A stretch of 64,000 nucleotides of DNA from Winogradskyella sp. (GCA_002722255.1 PBLD01000010.1:220302-284301); one strand, 5' to 3'; counted from the first letter of the stretch, positions 17,671 through 27,822 are shown. The notes: generated from the letters alone by a model not told the origin. Program-made: numbers and translations.

Positions 17671-18924
17671 ATGCTTGTCTATTTAAGAGTATTCAAAGAG
17701 AGCTTTTCGTTTGCGCTAAATGCCCTTAGGAATAATAAGTTACGTACCTTTTTATCACTTTTAGGGGTTACGGTTGGTATCTTTTCAATTATTGCAGTTT
17801 TGGCGGCTGTAGATTCTTTAGATAGGAATATTAAAGAAAATCTATCAGGATTAGACAAAAACACAATGTACCTTACTAAGTTTTCATTCGGACCAACAGA
17901 TGTTCCGAGATGGAAACGCGATAATTTTCCTCAGGTAGACTATGACGATTACGAATTTATAAGACGTAATGTACCAGATATTGAAGAGTCTGCTTATGTG
18001 ATTTTTGGAGGAAGAGAAACCATACGTTATCAAGCAGAAACATTAACTAACATTGAAATTACACCTATTTCGCATGGTATCTATACTATAGATGATTTAA
18101 AAATTGAAAAAGGTAGGTTTTATTCAGAATTAGAGTCTGATACAGGTTCGTCAGTTATTGTTTTGGGTTCTGAGTTGGCTGAAAATTTATTTGATCAAAC
18201 TAATCCAATAGGTAAAGTAGTTAGGGTCTATGGAAGAAAACTTACAGTCATAGGTGTACTTAAAAAATATGGCTCTGGATTGGGTGATTCACCGGATGTT
18301 AAAGGGTTTGTGCCAGCAAATTTCGTTAGGCAATTTAGAAATGGTGGAGTAGATGGCTTGCCAGGTGCTGTGGTAATAAAGCCAAAAGAAGATGTAGATA
18401 TTGGTGCTTTTGAAAGTGTATTAAAGCAAAAGTTTAGAACCTATAGAGGACTTAAAGCAGATGAGGATGACGATTTTTTTATAAATAAATTATCTGGATT
18501 GGTGTCTTTTGTCGATGCAATCATAGGTACACTTAATGTTGTTGGTTGGGTTATTAGTGGATTTTCACTATTAGTGGGAGGCTTTGGTATTGCCAATATT
18601 ATGTTTGTGAGTGTAAAAGAACGTACTAACCTTATTGGAATTCAGAAATCTTTAGGAGCCAAAAATCGTTTTATTCTATTTCAATTTTTGTTTGAAGCTG
18701 TAATTTTAGCGGTTGTTGGAGGTTTAATAGGTCTACTGCTTGTTTATATAACAGCTTTAATAATGAATGGTGTAGTAGGAGATAGTTTTGAGTTTGTGCT
18801 TTCTTTCGGAAACATGTTCTTAGGTTTTGCACTTTCTACACTTATTGGTTTAATTTCTGGGGTAATACCTGCGTTTTCAGCATCTCGTTTAGATCCTGTT
18901 GAAGCTATTAGAACTGGAATGTAA
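17671..18924 (+). CDS. ABC transporter permease, MacB/FtsX type
   Basis: The 417-residue protein has the MacB layout: a first membrane segment (about 24-48, after LRTFLSLLGVTVGIFSI), a large periplasmic MacB_PCD domain (about 50-270) and three C-terminal membrane segments forming the FtsX domain (GFGIANIMFVSVKERTNLIG, about 300-320; ending SRLDPVEAIRTGM). Such permeases work with an ATPase, MacB-like, to drive efflux or lipoprotein-linked mechanotransmission. No ATPase gene is adjacent, so the partner must be elsewhere. Confidence 0.88.
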   Translation: MLVYLRVFKESFSFALNALRNNKLRTFLSLLGVTVGIFSIIAVLAAVDSLDRNIKENLSGLDKNTMYLTKFSFGPTDVPRWKRDNFPQVDYDDYEFIRRNVPDIEESAYVIFGGRETIRYQAETLTNIEITPISHGIYTIDDLKIEKGRFYSELESDTGSSVIVLGSELAENLFDQTNPIGKVVRVYGRKLTVIGVLKKYGSGLGDSPDVKGFVPANFVRQFRNGGVDGLPGAVVIKPKEDVDIGAFESVLKQKFRTYRGLKADEDDDFFINKLSGLVSFVDAIIGTLNVVGWVISGFSLLVGGFGIANIMFVSVKERTNLIGIQKSLGAKNRFILFQFLFEAVILAVVGGLIGLLLVYITALIMNGVVGDSFEFVLSFGNMFLGFALSTLIGLISGVIPAFSASRLDPVEAIRTGM

Positions 18925-18931
18925 GATCTTT

Positions 18932-19171
18932 ATGAAGCAACAGTTTTGGAAATACTATTTTTTTGTAATTATAACTTTAATTCTGGTACTATTTAGCTGT
19001 TTCTACTTTTCTGAAGGAATAGTAGGTATAAATAAAACTGTAAACTGGGCTTGGGATTTTACCAACTTTGTTTTTTGGTTAGAACTAATAATTTATTTAA
19101 CTGTTATATTTCTGATGGTATATGTACTTACCAAAATCTTGGTTCAAATCATCAATTACTTTACTAAATAA
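18932..19171 (+). CDS. Small membrane protein with two membrane segments
   Basis: The start is placed at ATG 18932, 7 nt after the permease stop; a longer frame would run into the permease gene. The product has 79 residues with membrane segments at about 6-26 and 48-70 and a short loop between them. I do not recognise the family. Its place directly after the ABC permease suggests co-expression. The 3' end overlaps the convergent GAF gene by 8 nt. Confidence 0.6.
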   Translation: MKQQFWKYYFFVIITLILVLFSCFYFSEGIVGINKTVNWAWDFTNFVFWLELIIYLTVIFLMVYVLTKILVQIINYFTK

Positions 19172-19619
19172 TTTTAGCTACTTCTGCACAAACAAACTCT
19201 AAGAAGCGTTCATCAGCTTCTGTAAATGGATCTGGAGTATTAGAATCTATATCTATCTGTCCAATGTTTTCACCATTTACAAAAATTGGAATTACAATTT
19301 CAGCTTTTACTGTAATACTACATGCTATGTAATTATCTTGAGCAGACACATCTGGAACTACAAAGTTTTTGTTACTTACAGCAACTTGTCCGCAAATCCC
19401 TTTTCCGAATGGAATGATGGTATGGTCTGTTGGTTCACCAACATACGGTCCAAGTTTCAACTCGTTTTTATCTCCATTCTTAAAATAGAAACCAACCCAA
19501 TTGTAATAGTCTATATTAGCTTCAAGAAGCTCACAAATTTTAAAAAGACGCTCGTCTATAGTAAAGTTCGTGTTTGATACTATTGATTTTATTTCAGGTT
19601 TTAGAGTTTCAAAAGTCAT
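19164..19619 (-). CDS. GAF-domain protein, likely free methionine-(R)-sulfoxide reductase
   Basis: The 151-residue single GAF domain resembles YebR/fRMsr enzymes, which reduce free methionine-R-sulfoxide in the cytosol. NWVGFYF (about 40-46), LGPYVGEP (about 57-64), GKGICGQVA (cysteine about 76) and YIACSITVKAEIVIPI (cysteine about 100) follow the family pattern, and both catalytic-type cysteines are kept. Ending IGQIDIDSNTPDPFTEADERFLE is also typical. It is divergent from the exosortase gene. Function is inferred from family motifs. Confidence 0.82.
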   Translation of the reverse strand: MTFETLKPEIKSIVSNTNFTIDERLFKICELLEANIDYYNWVGFYFKNGDKNELKLGPYVGEPTDHTIIPFGKGICGQVAVSNKNFVVPDVSAQDNYIACSITVKAEIVIPIFVNGENIGQIDIDSNTPDPFTEADERFLEFVCAEVAKII

Positions 19620-19635
19620 AATTGCAAATTTTTGG

Positions 19636-19643
19636 CAAAAATA
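19636..19643 (-). promoter_or_regulatory. -7 element of the GAF gene
   Basis: The minus strand reads TATTTTTG, an exact TAnnTTTG match, 16 nt before the GAF start codon. Confidence 0.4.
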
Positions 19644-19702
19644 TCTAAAAGCATGAACTTATGAATTAGGGTTTTCATAAATTTAACAGCCTGCAACTAA
19701 TA

Positions 19703-20263
19703 ATGTTTTATTTGAGAGAACTCTTAACAAAATATAAACTCGTTATAAGATTCATATTCACCTTTTTATTGGTGTATGGAGTGCTAACTGTTGGTTATAC
19801 TATGTATTTAAAATTATCAGATGGTTCTAAATACTATCCAGATTATATGACCAATTTGGTTGCTAAACAAACCAACTCTTTAATCAATAGTATAGGTTAT
19901 GATGCTCAAGTTTTGCCGCATCCCAATGAACCTTCTATGAAAGTAATCATTAACGGAAAATTTGTGGCCAGAGTTATAGAGGGTTGTAATGCTGTAAGTA
20001 TTATCATTTTATTCTTGTCGTTTATTGTGGCATTTGCTGGTAAGTTTAAAACGACATTATTTTATTGTTTTGCTGGTAGTATTATTATCTATGCCTTTAA
20101 TCTTATTCGCATTGTTATTTTGTCTGTAGGACTGTATCATTATCCATGGAGAAAAGAAGTATTGCATAGTGTTGTTTTTCCTATGTTAATTTACGGTACA
20201 GTATTTTTACTTTGGATGTTTTGGGTCAATAGATTTTCTAAAAATGTAAAAGCAAATGCCTAA
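19703..20263 (+). CDS. xrtF: Exosortase family protein XrtF
   Basis: Exosortases are polytopic membrane cysteine proteases thought to process and attach proteins that carry a C-terminal sorting signal. The 186-residue protein has about five membrane segments. The catalytic triad is visible as cysteine 95 in EGCNAVSI, arginine 136 in FNLIRIVIL and histidine 155 in VLHSVVFP. The short length and the partner gene downstream match the flavobacterial XrtF subfamily. It overlaps its partner gene by 8 nt. No substrate with a sorting tail is seen in this window. Confidence 0.9.
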   Translation: MFYLRELLTKYKLVIRFIFTFLLVYGVLTVGYTMYLKLSDGSKYYPDYMTNLVAKQTNSLINSIGYDAQVLPHPNEPSMKVIINGKFVARVIEGCNAVSIIILFLSFIVAFAGKFKTTLFYCFAGSIIIYAFNLIRIVILSVGLYHYPWRKEVLHSVVFPMLIYGTVFLLWMFWVNRFSKNVKANA

Positions 20264-20684
20264 ACTAACGCGCTACATATTAGCTGGTTTATTGTTACTG
20301 GTATTGGTTGCAATCAGAGGATATGAAGATTATTTGTTTTACGATCCATATCTTACTTTTTTTGAAAATGATTACCTCTATATAGATAACCCAAGACGCG
20401 AAGTAGCGAAATTAGCGTTTTACACAAGTCTACGATATTTGCTAAATACTTTAGCATCATTGGGAATTTTATACCTTATTTTTAATGATAAAGTAATGAT
20501 AAGATTTTCGGTTCTATTGTATGTGATTGCCTATGTGTTATTGCTAATTCCTTTTCTATACTTTGTTATAAATCCAAGGCAAGAGGATTACTATTTATTC
20601 TTCAATATAAGACGATTTTTAATTCAACCAATAGGTTTAATTTTGCTATTACCAGCATTTTACTATTACAAGCTTAATCGTTAA
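20256..20684 (+). CDS. Exosortase F system-associated membrane protein
   Basis: The 142-residue protein has four membrane segments and conserved-looking soluble parts: AIRGYEDYLFYDPYLTFFEND (about 19-39) and NPRQEDYYLFFNIRRFLIQP (about 110-129). It overlaps xrtF by 8 nt. Family identity comes from this position and from the tyrosine-rich RGYEDxLFYDP motif of the exosortase-F-associated family. Its role is not established, but it is regularly encoded next to XrtF. Confidence 0.85.
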   Translation: MPKLTRYILAGLLLLVLVAIRGYEDYLFYDPYLTFFENDYLYIDNPRREVAKLAFYTSLRYLLNTLASLGILYLIFNDKVMIRFSVLLYVIAYVLLLIPFLYFVINPRQEDYYLFFNIRRFLIQPIGLILLLPAFYYYKLNR

Positions 20685-20721
20685 TGATTTTATAAAAGCA
20701 TTTCTGTTTGTGTCAATTTTG

Positions 20722-20729
20722 TAACTTTG
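20722..20729 (+). promoter_or_regulatory. -7 element directly before a GTG start
   Basis: TAACTTTG matches TAnnTTTG exactly and ends 4 nt before the GTG at 20734. Transcription would begin at or very near the start codon, so the message may be leaderless. Confidence 0.5.
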
Positions 20730-20733
20730 CAAT

Positions 20734-21147
20734 GTGAAACTTTCATTTCTAAATAGAACTGTTGCGGTAGTATTATCTTTTTTAGTGCTATTTTCTACGT
20801 TTTCTTTAACTGTAGAAAAGCATTTCTGAGGAGATACATTAGTAGACGTTGCTATTTTTACCAAAGCAAAAAAGTGTGGTATGGAGGTGGCAGATATAGA
20901 TCAATCGGAAATGGTCAAAAAGTCTTGTTGTAAAGATGAAACAGAAATCATCAAAGGGCAAGATGAATTAAAGATTACCTCAATAGATGATTTAGCAAGT
21001 ATACATAAGCAAATACTTATTGCTTATAGCTTTAGTTATATTTACCTATTTGAAAGTTTACCCAAAAAAGCAATACCAAACAGAGATTATTCACCTCCCG
21101 AAATAGTGAAAGACATACACGTTTTGGACGAGACTTACCTTATTTAG
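20734..21147 (+). pseudogene. HYC_CC_PP family protein interrupted by an in-frame TGA
   Basis: From GTG 20734 to TAG 21145-21147 the frame is continuous except for one TGA at 20827-20829. The first 31 codons give a signal-peptide-like start and VEKHF; then comes TGA, then GDTLVDVAIF and about 100 further codons with SCC (about 65-67) and SPPEIVKDI (about 123-131). In the HYC_CC_PP family, as I recall it, VEKHYCGD is conserved, so the TGA falls on the cysteine codon of the name-giving HYC motif (here HF-stop). Downstream codons show no other damage. It is either a recent nonsense mutation, a sequence error or a recoded codon. Downstream ATG 20881 would lack the signal peptide. Confidence 0.75.
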
Positions 21148-21219
21148 ATGATTTAAAATTTTCAAGATTTTGTATTCACTAAGAATACTAATTAAAGATA
21201 ATTTTAAATTAAATAAATC

Positions 21220-21951
21220 ATGACACACACATACGATGTTACAGGAATGACCTGTAACGGTTGCAAAGCTTCTGTAGAAAAGGCTTTATCTGCATTGTCA
21301 GATGTAGACAACGTTGAGGTAGATCTCAATAGTGGCACTGCAACCATAAAAATGCACAAACATGTTGGAGTAGATGCGCTTCAAAATGCTTTATCTGATA
21401 AATACACGATTTTAGAAAAAGACAATAAAAATGTTTTTAGTTCAGCTCAAACCGTTAAAGAGGAAAAAAGTGAACTGAAACAGCTGTTTCCATTATTTTT
21501 AATTCTTGGTTATATTTTAATAGCCTCGACTCTTTTGAACATAAAACCATGGAATATTAATGGTTTCATGCTAGATTTTATGGGTCTATTTTATATTGTT
21601 TTTAGCTTTTTTAAGTTACTAGATCTTAAAGGGTTTCCACAAAGTTTTAGTATGTACGATCCATTGGCAAAGGCCGTTCCTGCATATGGTTGGATATACC
21701 CATTTATTGAAGTTGTACTAGGCTTAATGTTTCTTATGCGATTTCAAACTAATATTGCTTTGATAGTTACTTTGGTAATTTTAGGTATTACAACTTTTGG
21801 CGTTACTAGAACATTGTTGGATAAAAAATCCATTCAATGTGCTTGTTTAGGAACAGCTCTTAAATTACCAATGACCAAAGCAACCTTTATTGAAAATGCG
21901 ATAATGATAGTTATGGCCATTTTTATGATTATTAAAACTTTTGATGTATGA
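21220..21951 (+). CDS. HMA-domain/MauE-like fusion membrane protein
   Basis: The 243-residue protein starts with a heavy-metal-associated domain (about 1-68) with the metal-binding GMTCNGC (cysteines about 11 and 14). A membrane part with four segments follows (about 88-240) and resembles the MauE/DoxX redox family: FKLLDLKGFPQSFSMYDPLAKA, VPAYGWIYPFIEVVLG and a CAC motif near residue 206. It probably binds or passes a soft metal such as copper and may handle disulfides at the inner membrane. It overlaps the TonB receptor gene by 4 nt (ATGA). Confidence 0.82.
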   Translation: MTHTYDVTGMTCNGCKASVEKALSALSDVDNVEVDLNSGTATIKMHKHVGVDALQNALSDKYTILEKDNKNVFSSAQTVKEEKSELKQLFPLFLILGYILIASTLLNIKPWNINGFMLDFMGLFYIVFSFFKLLDLKGFPQSFSMYDPLAKAVPAYGWIYPFIEVVLGLMFLMRFQTNIALIVTLVILGITTFGVTRTLLDKKSIQCACLGTALKLPMTKATFIENAIMIVMAIFMIIKTFDV

Positions 21952-24182
21952 AAAAGTTAATAGTTATAATTTTTATTCTTCCTTTTATAAGTTTTTCACA
22001 AGAACAACTAGAAGGTGTTGTTTTAGAAACAAGCACAGGTAAGCAAATGCCTTTGCCTGGCGCAAATGTATATTGGTTAGGTTCTACTGTTGGTACAATC
22101 ACCAAAGATGATGGGACATTTGCATTACCATATAAATTTTCATTCAGCAAATTAGTAATAAGCTATGTTGGTTTTAAAACCGACACGTTAGAAGTCACTA
22201 AAAATAAATACATTAAGCATGTATTAAAGTCCTCTGAAGAGTTAGATGCTGTTACGGTAACTTCTCGTAAAGTGGCAACGGCAAAGTCTTATTTAAAAGC
22301 AACAAATACCTTAACTGTAAGCAGTGATGAATTGTTAAAGGCAGCTTGCTGTAATTTGTCCGAGAGTTTTGAAACTAACCCATCTATAGATGTAAATTTT
22401 GCTGATGCGGTTTCAGGAACAAAGCAAATAAAAATGCTAGGACTTACAAGCCCATATATCTTAATTGCTACCGAAAACATTCCGGCTATTCGCGGTGCAT
22501 CACAAGCTTATGGACTGAGTTTTATTCCTGGTACTTGGGTAGAAAGTATTCAGATTACTAAAGGCGCAGGTAGCGTAGTAAATGGTTTTGAGAGCATTGC
22601 AGGCCAAATAAACACAGAGTTAGTTAAACCTAACACTGACGATAGATTGTTTGTAAATGCTTTTGCTGGTCTTAATGGTAGATATGAGCTTAATACACAC
22701 ATTAATCAGAAAGTATCTGATAAGTGGAGTACTGGTTTGTATGTTCATGGTAATTTAAGAGATCAAAAATTTGATAATAACGATGACTCTTTTTTAGATG
22801 TGCCTTTAAAGCAACAAATTAATGTGATGAACCGTTGGCAATATACTAATGGCGAAAAAGGATTCGTTAGTTTTATTAACCTAAGATATCTTAATGACAA
22901 TACACAGTCAGGACAGATAAATTTTGATCCAGAAAGAGATAGAGGTACAACCAATTTTTGGGGAAGTGAAATCGATACAGAACGATTTGAAGTAACTACC
23001 AAACTAGGCTACGTAAATCCTGAAATTCCATATCAGAGTTTAGGTGTGCAGACCGCTTATAGTTATCATAAGCAAGATTCCTATTATGGTTTAAATGACT
23101 ATGATATTACACATAATAGCTTTTACTCTAACTTGGTCTATAATAGCATAATTTCAGATTCGCGTCATAAGATAAAAACAGGTTTAAGTTTTACGTATGA
23201 CCATTATGATGAATTGGTAAATGTTGAGTCATACGAGCGTGTAGAAAATTCATTCGGAGGTTTTTTTGAATACTCATATGATAATCTAGATAAGCTAACT
23301 ATGACAGCAGGTATTAGAGCAGATCAACACAATAGATTAGGCTTTTTTATTACACCGAGACTTCATGTGCGTTACACACCTTGGGAAAAGTCAGCTTTAA
23401 GGTTTTCTGTGGGAAGAGGAAAACGTAGTGCCAATATTTTTGCCGAAAATCAGAATATGTTTGCAAGCTCAAGACAACTAAGTATTCTAAATTCTGGAGG
23501 AAAAATTTATGGTCTAGATCCTGAAATTGCATGGAATTATGGTGTAAGCTACTTACAAGGACTTAATCTCTTTGGAAGAAAAGCTGACGTAACCTTTGAT
23601 TTTTATAGAACCAATTTTCAAAATCAGGTTGTGGTAGATTGGGAAAATCCTTTTGAAGTAAATTTTTATAATCTTGAAGGAAATAGCTATGCTAATAGTT
23701 TTCAATTTGAATTTAACTATAACCTTTTTAAAAATTTTGATTTGCGTACTGCTTATAAGTTCTATGATGTCAAAACCGACTATAACACTCGGGAACTAGA
23801 AAAGCCGTTAGTGCCTAAACATCGCGTATTTGCTAATGCTGCTTATGAAACAGATTTGGATGATAATGGTGCACAATGGAAGTTTGATGCAACATATAAT
23901 TGGTTAGATTCTCAACGCTTTCCTAGTACAGCATTGAGTGCTATAGAATATCAATTAGATGAATATTCACCAACCGTAGGAACTTTAAACCTTCAGGTAA
24001 CAAAGGTCTTTTCACCTAAATTTGAAGTATATTTAGGAGGTGAAAATGTAACTAACGTAAGGCAAAATAATCCAATAGTTAGTGCGGACAATCCGTTTGG
24101 TTCAAATTTTGATACTAACTTTGTATATGGTCCTATATTTGGAAGTATGTACTATGCAGGATTACGATTTAGAATAAAATAA
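21948..24182 (+). CDS. TonB-dependent receptor of a heavy-metal locus
   Basis: The 744-residue outer membrane receptor has a signal peptide (about 1-17), a CarboxypepD_reg-like/SusC N-terminal domain (about 20-95: GVVLETSTGKQMPLPGANVYW), a plug domain (about 105-215, with ITKGAGSVVNGFESIAGQIN) and a beta barrel ending in aromatic-rich MYYAGLRFRIK. A CC pair (KAACCNLSESF, about 129-138) lies in the plug. Coupling by ATGA overlap to an HMA-domain gene and a second HMA gene downstream suggest that the cargo is a metal or metal chelate. This is inference; the plug sequence alone does not name the cargo. Confidence 0.9.
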   Translation: MKKLIVIIFILPFISFSQEQLEGVVLETSTGKQMPLPGANVYWLGSTVGTITKDDGTFALPYKFSFSKLVISYVGFKTDTLEVTKNKYIKHVLKSSEELDAVTVTSRKVATAKSYLKATNTLTVSSDELLKAACCNLSESFETNPSIDVNFADAVSGTKQIKMLGLTSPYILIATENIPAIRGASQAYGLSFIPGTWVESIQITKGAGSVVNGFESIAGQINTELVKPNTDDRLFVNAFAGLNGRYELNTHINQKVSDKWSTGLYVHGNLRDQKFDNNDDSFLDVPLKQQINVMNRWQYTNGEKGFVSFINLRYLNDNTQSGQINFDPERDRGTTNFWGSEIDTERFEVTTKLGYVNPEIPYQSLGVQTAYSYHKQDSYYGLNDYDITHNSFYSNLVYNSIISDSRHKIKTGLSFTYDHYDELVNVESYERVENSFGGFFEYSYDNLDKLTMTAGIRADQHNRLGFFITPRLHVRYTPWEKSALRFSVGRGKRSANIFAENQNMFASSRQLSILNSGGKIYGLDPEIAWNYGVSYLQGLNLFGRKADVTFDFYRTNFQNQVVVDWENPFEVNFYNLEGNSYANSFQFEFNYNLFKNFDLRTAYKFYDVKTDYNTRELEKPLVPKHRVFANAAYETDLDDNGAQWKFDATYNWLDSQRFPSTALSAIEYQLDEYSPTVGTLNLQVTKVFSPKFEVYLGGENVTNVRQNNPIVSADNPFGSNFDTNFVYGPIFGSMYYAGLRFRIK

Positions 24183-24272
24183 ACTGTAATTCCTGCGAAA
24201 GGAGGAAGCCACATTAAAAGAATAAATAATTAGATTTTGAAACAAGTTCAGAATGGCAAAAACAACAATACA

Positions 24273-24650
24273 ATGAAACAAATAACTTTAATTTTAGCAT
24301 TATTAGTAACAACATTAACATTTGCGCAAAATAAGAATGCCAAAGCTTCAATGGAAGTTGATGGAGTTTGTGGTATGTGTAAAGAGCGGATAGAAAAAGC
24401 AGCAATTAGAACAAAAGGTGTAAAATCTGCAGTATGGAATGTAGACACGCATGAGCTTAAATTGATTTATGACGAGCGTAAAACAGATTTAAAAACTATT
24501 TCTAAACATATTGCTGCGGTAGGTCATGATACAAAGGAAATAAAAGCAACAGATGAGGCTTACGATTCTGTTCATCCTTGTTGTAGGTATCGTGATACAG
24601 ATGTTGTTAAAGATCATGATGGAGAAAAGAAAGCAGAAAGCAAAAACTAA
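24273..24650 (+). CDS. Exported HMA-domain metal-binding protein
   Basis: The start is placed at ATG 24273 because it gives a clean signal peptide (MKQITLILALLVTTLTFAQ); a longer frame from a TTG would add a poor leader. The product has 125 residues. The HMA domain (about 25-92) has GVCGMC in place of the usual GMxCxxC, and a second cysteine pair lies in HPCCRYRD (about 103-110). It probably acts as a periplasmic metal chaperone for the adjacent receptor and membrane protein. A strong terminator 5 nt downstream ends the locus. Confidence 0.85.
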   Translation: MKQITLILALLVTTLTFAQNKNAKASMEVDGVCGMCKERIEKAAIRTKGVKSAVWNVDTHELKLIYDERKTDLKTISKHIAAVGHDTKEIKATDEAYDSVHPCCRYRDTDVVKDHDGEKKAESKN

Positions 24651-24654
24651 TCTT

Positions 24655-24685
24655 AAAGCCTGAAATTATATTTCAGGCTTTTTTG
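24655..24685. terminator. Terminator of the heavy-metal locus
   Basis: AAAGCCTGAAA (24655-24665) pairs perfectly with TTTCAGGCTTT (24671-24681) across 5 nt, followed by TTTTG. It sits 5 nt after the last gene and overlaps the 3' end of the convergent DUF6090-like gene. Confidence 0.88.
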
Positions 24686-25320
24686 TTTAATATTTTTAAA
24701 ATACTATCACAGCTTTTGATGCCATTTTCAGTAGCTATTTGCTTAAACATGAAAGAACCTCGAATAGCCTGCATCATGTTTTTAAGTAATTTTTCATCTT
24801 TAAAAGGTGATTTTCCATCACGCATCAAATCATAATCGGTGTTATATATAAAGTAGTTGCCCAAGTAATCTTTATTAATTATTTCTTGGCGTTTGTAAGC
24901 GTCGTTAATCATTTTGTAGTTGGCGTAATGTCTTTCTATTGCCTTTTTTAGTTCTAAATCATCGAGAAGTTTTAAATCACCAGAATTTACTAAAGCTTGA
25001 TAGGTAAAATCTTTTGGTGTAAAGTTGGTAAGTTGAGCTAATAAATAAACTTGACGAAGTTTTTTGCCCTTTTCAGGATCTTTAGAATTAAGTATGGGTA
25101 GTAACTCTGTGCTTATTTTTACTTTTTTCTCAATGTCTTCAATATTATTTTCTAGTTGGGCCTTGTCTTCTTCAATATCTTGCTTGAGGCTTGCTAGATA
25201 TTGCTTTTTCTGTGCTTTGTTCTTTTGATTTTCGGAGCATTTGTTTAAACTAAAAGCAATAGATATACCCACTATAACAATGAGTATTTCTCCAAAAGCA
25301 TAGGTTAGTTTCTTTTTCAT
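24673..25320 (-). CDS. DUF6090-like membrane protein
   Basis: The 215-residue protein starts with MKKKLTYAFGEILIVIVGISIAF, the single N-terminal membrane segment with the YAxGEIxxVxxGI motif of DUF6090 proteins. A coiled-coil stretch (about 30-70) and an alpha-helical soluble part follow. The family is frequent in Flavobacteriia and has no known function. A second member lies in the cassette region at 62221-62958. The gene is convergent with the HMA gene. Confidence 0.75.
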   Translation of the reverse strand: MKKKLTYAFGEILIVIVGISIAFSLNKCSENQKNKAQKKQYLASLKQDIEEDKAQLENNIEDIEKKVKISTELLPILNSKDPEKGKKLRQVYLLAQLTNFTPKDFTYQALVNSGDLKLLDDLELKKAIERHYANYKMINDAYKRQEIINKDYLGNYFIYNTDYDLMRDGKSPFKDEKLLKNMMQAIRGSFMFKQIATENGIKSCDSILKILNKKA

Positions 25321-25451
25321 TTTGGTACGAATTAGTCTCTTAAAGCTAACAAATAATATTTAATTCAATTTTAGTTAAATATTTGCCAACGAAAATATCA
25401 TCGATTTGCTTTTTCTATACCTTTAATCTGTTCTTTTAAAACATATAAGTT

Positions 25452-25538
25452 ATGGGACAAACACAGTCTAAAGGCAAGTCTTCTGCGTCTAAACAAGCGC
25501 CTAAGAAGACTCCACAGGCTTCTCCAAAGAAGAAGTAA
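25452..25538 (+). CDS. Tiny lysine/serine-rich basic protein (28 aa)
   Basis: ATG 25452 opens 28 codons rich in lysine, serine, proline and alanine (MGQTQSKGKSSASKQAP... ending SPKKK), then TAA. A perfect terminator with an 8-bp stem and T-tract begins 11 nt later, which supports a real transcript. A possible weak -7 element (TACCTTTA) lies 27 nt upstream of the ATG. I do not recognise the product; such basic peptides can bind nucleic acid, but this is a guess. Few cues of selection are visible at this length. Confidence 0.5.
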   Translation: MGQTQSKGKSSASKQAPKKTPQASPKKK

Positions 25539-25548
25539 TTTTGTGGTT

Positions 25549-25577
25549 GGCTTATTATAAATAAGCCTAATTTTTTT
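25549..25577 (+). terminator. Terminator after the 28-aa gene
   Basis: GGCTTATT (25549-25556) and AATAAGCC (25560-25567) pair perfectly with a 3-nt loop, followed by TAATTTTTTT. Confidence 0.8.
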
Positions 25578-25596
25578 GGTAAATCTGATTGAGATT

Positions 25597-25626
25597 CCAC
25601 CTCCCAAAGAGGTGGTTTTTATTTTT
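25597..25626 (+). terminator. Second terminator-like hairpin
   Basis: CCACCTC (25597-25603) pairs with GAGGTGG (25609-25615) across 5 nt, followed by TTTTTATTTTTT. It lies only 30 nt after the previous terminator and no reading frame ends between them. Confidence 0.7.
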
Positions 25627-25662
25627 TAAAAACACATCAAATTTTAAAGTTATATAAAATAA

Positions 25663-25692
25663 AAAAGCCTTTAATTTTCATCAAAGGCTTTT
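25663..25692. terminator. Terminator of groES-groEL
   Basis: AAAAGCCTTT (25663-25672) pairs perfectly with AAAGGCTTTT (25683-25692). The minus strand continues into a T-rich tract. It lies about 70 nt after the groEL stop. Confidence 0.75.
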
Positions 25693-25762
25693 CAATTTTA
25701 TAAGATATGTACTCACTAATATTTTATGCAAGAGTGAGATCTTTGCCTGTCCGTGCTACGGA

Positions 25763-27400
<1,638 letters not shown>

Positions 27401-27495
27401 TTATGTTTTTGTTTTTCCTACGAATGCAGGAATCTTATTAATGTTAGTTTTTGTTTGAATGCGATTCCGTAAATCTTACGGAATTACAGAATAGA

Positions 27496-27771
27496 TTAAA
27501 CAATTGCTAATATGTCGCTTTCGCGCATCATTAAATAGTCTTTACCTTCTAACTTTAATTCAGTGCCACCATACTTTCCGTATAAAACTGTGTCACCAAC
27601 TTTAACAGTTAAAGGTTCGTCTTTTTTACCATTGCCAACAGCAACTACAGTTCCCTTTTGCGGTTTTTCTTTTGCATTATCTGGAATAATAATACCAGAA
27701 GCTGTTTTTGTTTCAGCTTCCATAGGTTCTACAAGAACTCTGTCTGCTAAAGGTTTAATGTTTAAAGCCAT
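27496..27771 (-). CDS. groS: Co-chaperonin GroES
   Basis: GroES caps the GroEL ring. The 91-residue protein has [26 protein letters not shown] (about 6-31, including the mobile loop) and [32 protein letters not shown] (about 58-89). It is the first gene of the groES-groEL operon. No CIRCE element is present upstream; a perfect short hairpin lies 36 nt before the start. Confidence 0.97.
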   Translation of the reverse strand: MALNIKPLADRVLVEPMEAETKTASGIIIPDNAKEKPQKGTVVAVGNGKKDEPLTVKVGDTVLYGKYGGTELKLEGKDYLMMRESDILAIV

Positions 27772-27806
27772 TTGTTATAATATTTTTGATTAATTAAAAT
27801 TTGTTT

Positions 27807-27822
27807 TAACGCTTTAGCGTTA
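27807..27822. promoter_or_regulatory. Short perfect hairpin in the groES leader region
   Basis: TAACGCTTTAGCGTTA is a perfect 6-bp inverted repeat with a 4-nt loop, 36 nt upstream of the groES start. It is not followed by a T-tract on the minus strand and is shorter than CIRCE. Its role is unknown; it could be an operator or a leader structure. Confidence 0.3.

Noticed and set aside
20849..20869. SECIS-like hairpin after the TGA of the HYC_CC_PP gene
   Set aside because: The stem has only 5 bp and an 11-nt loop, too weak to claim a selenocysteine insertion element.
25398..25607. Arginine/leucine-rich 69-codon frame on the minus strand
   Set aside because: It is the antisense of the 28-residue lysine-rich gene and its terminators; the odd composition comes from that.
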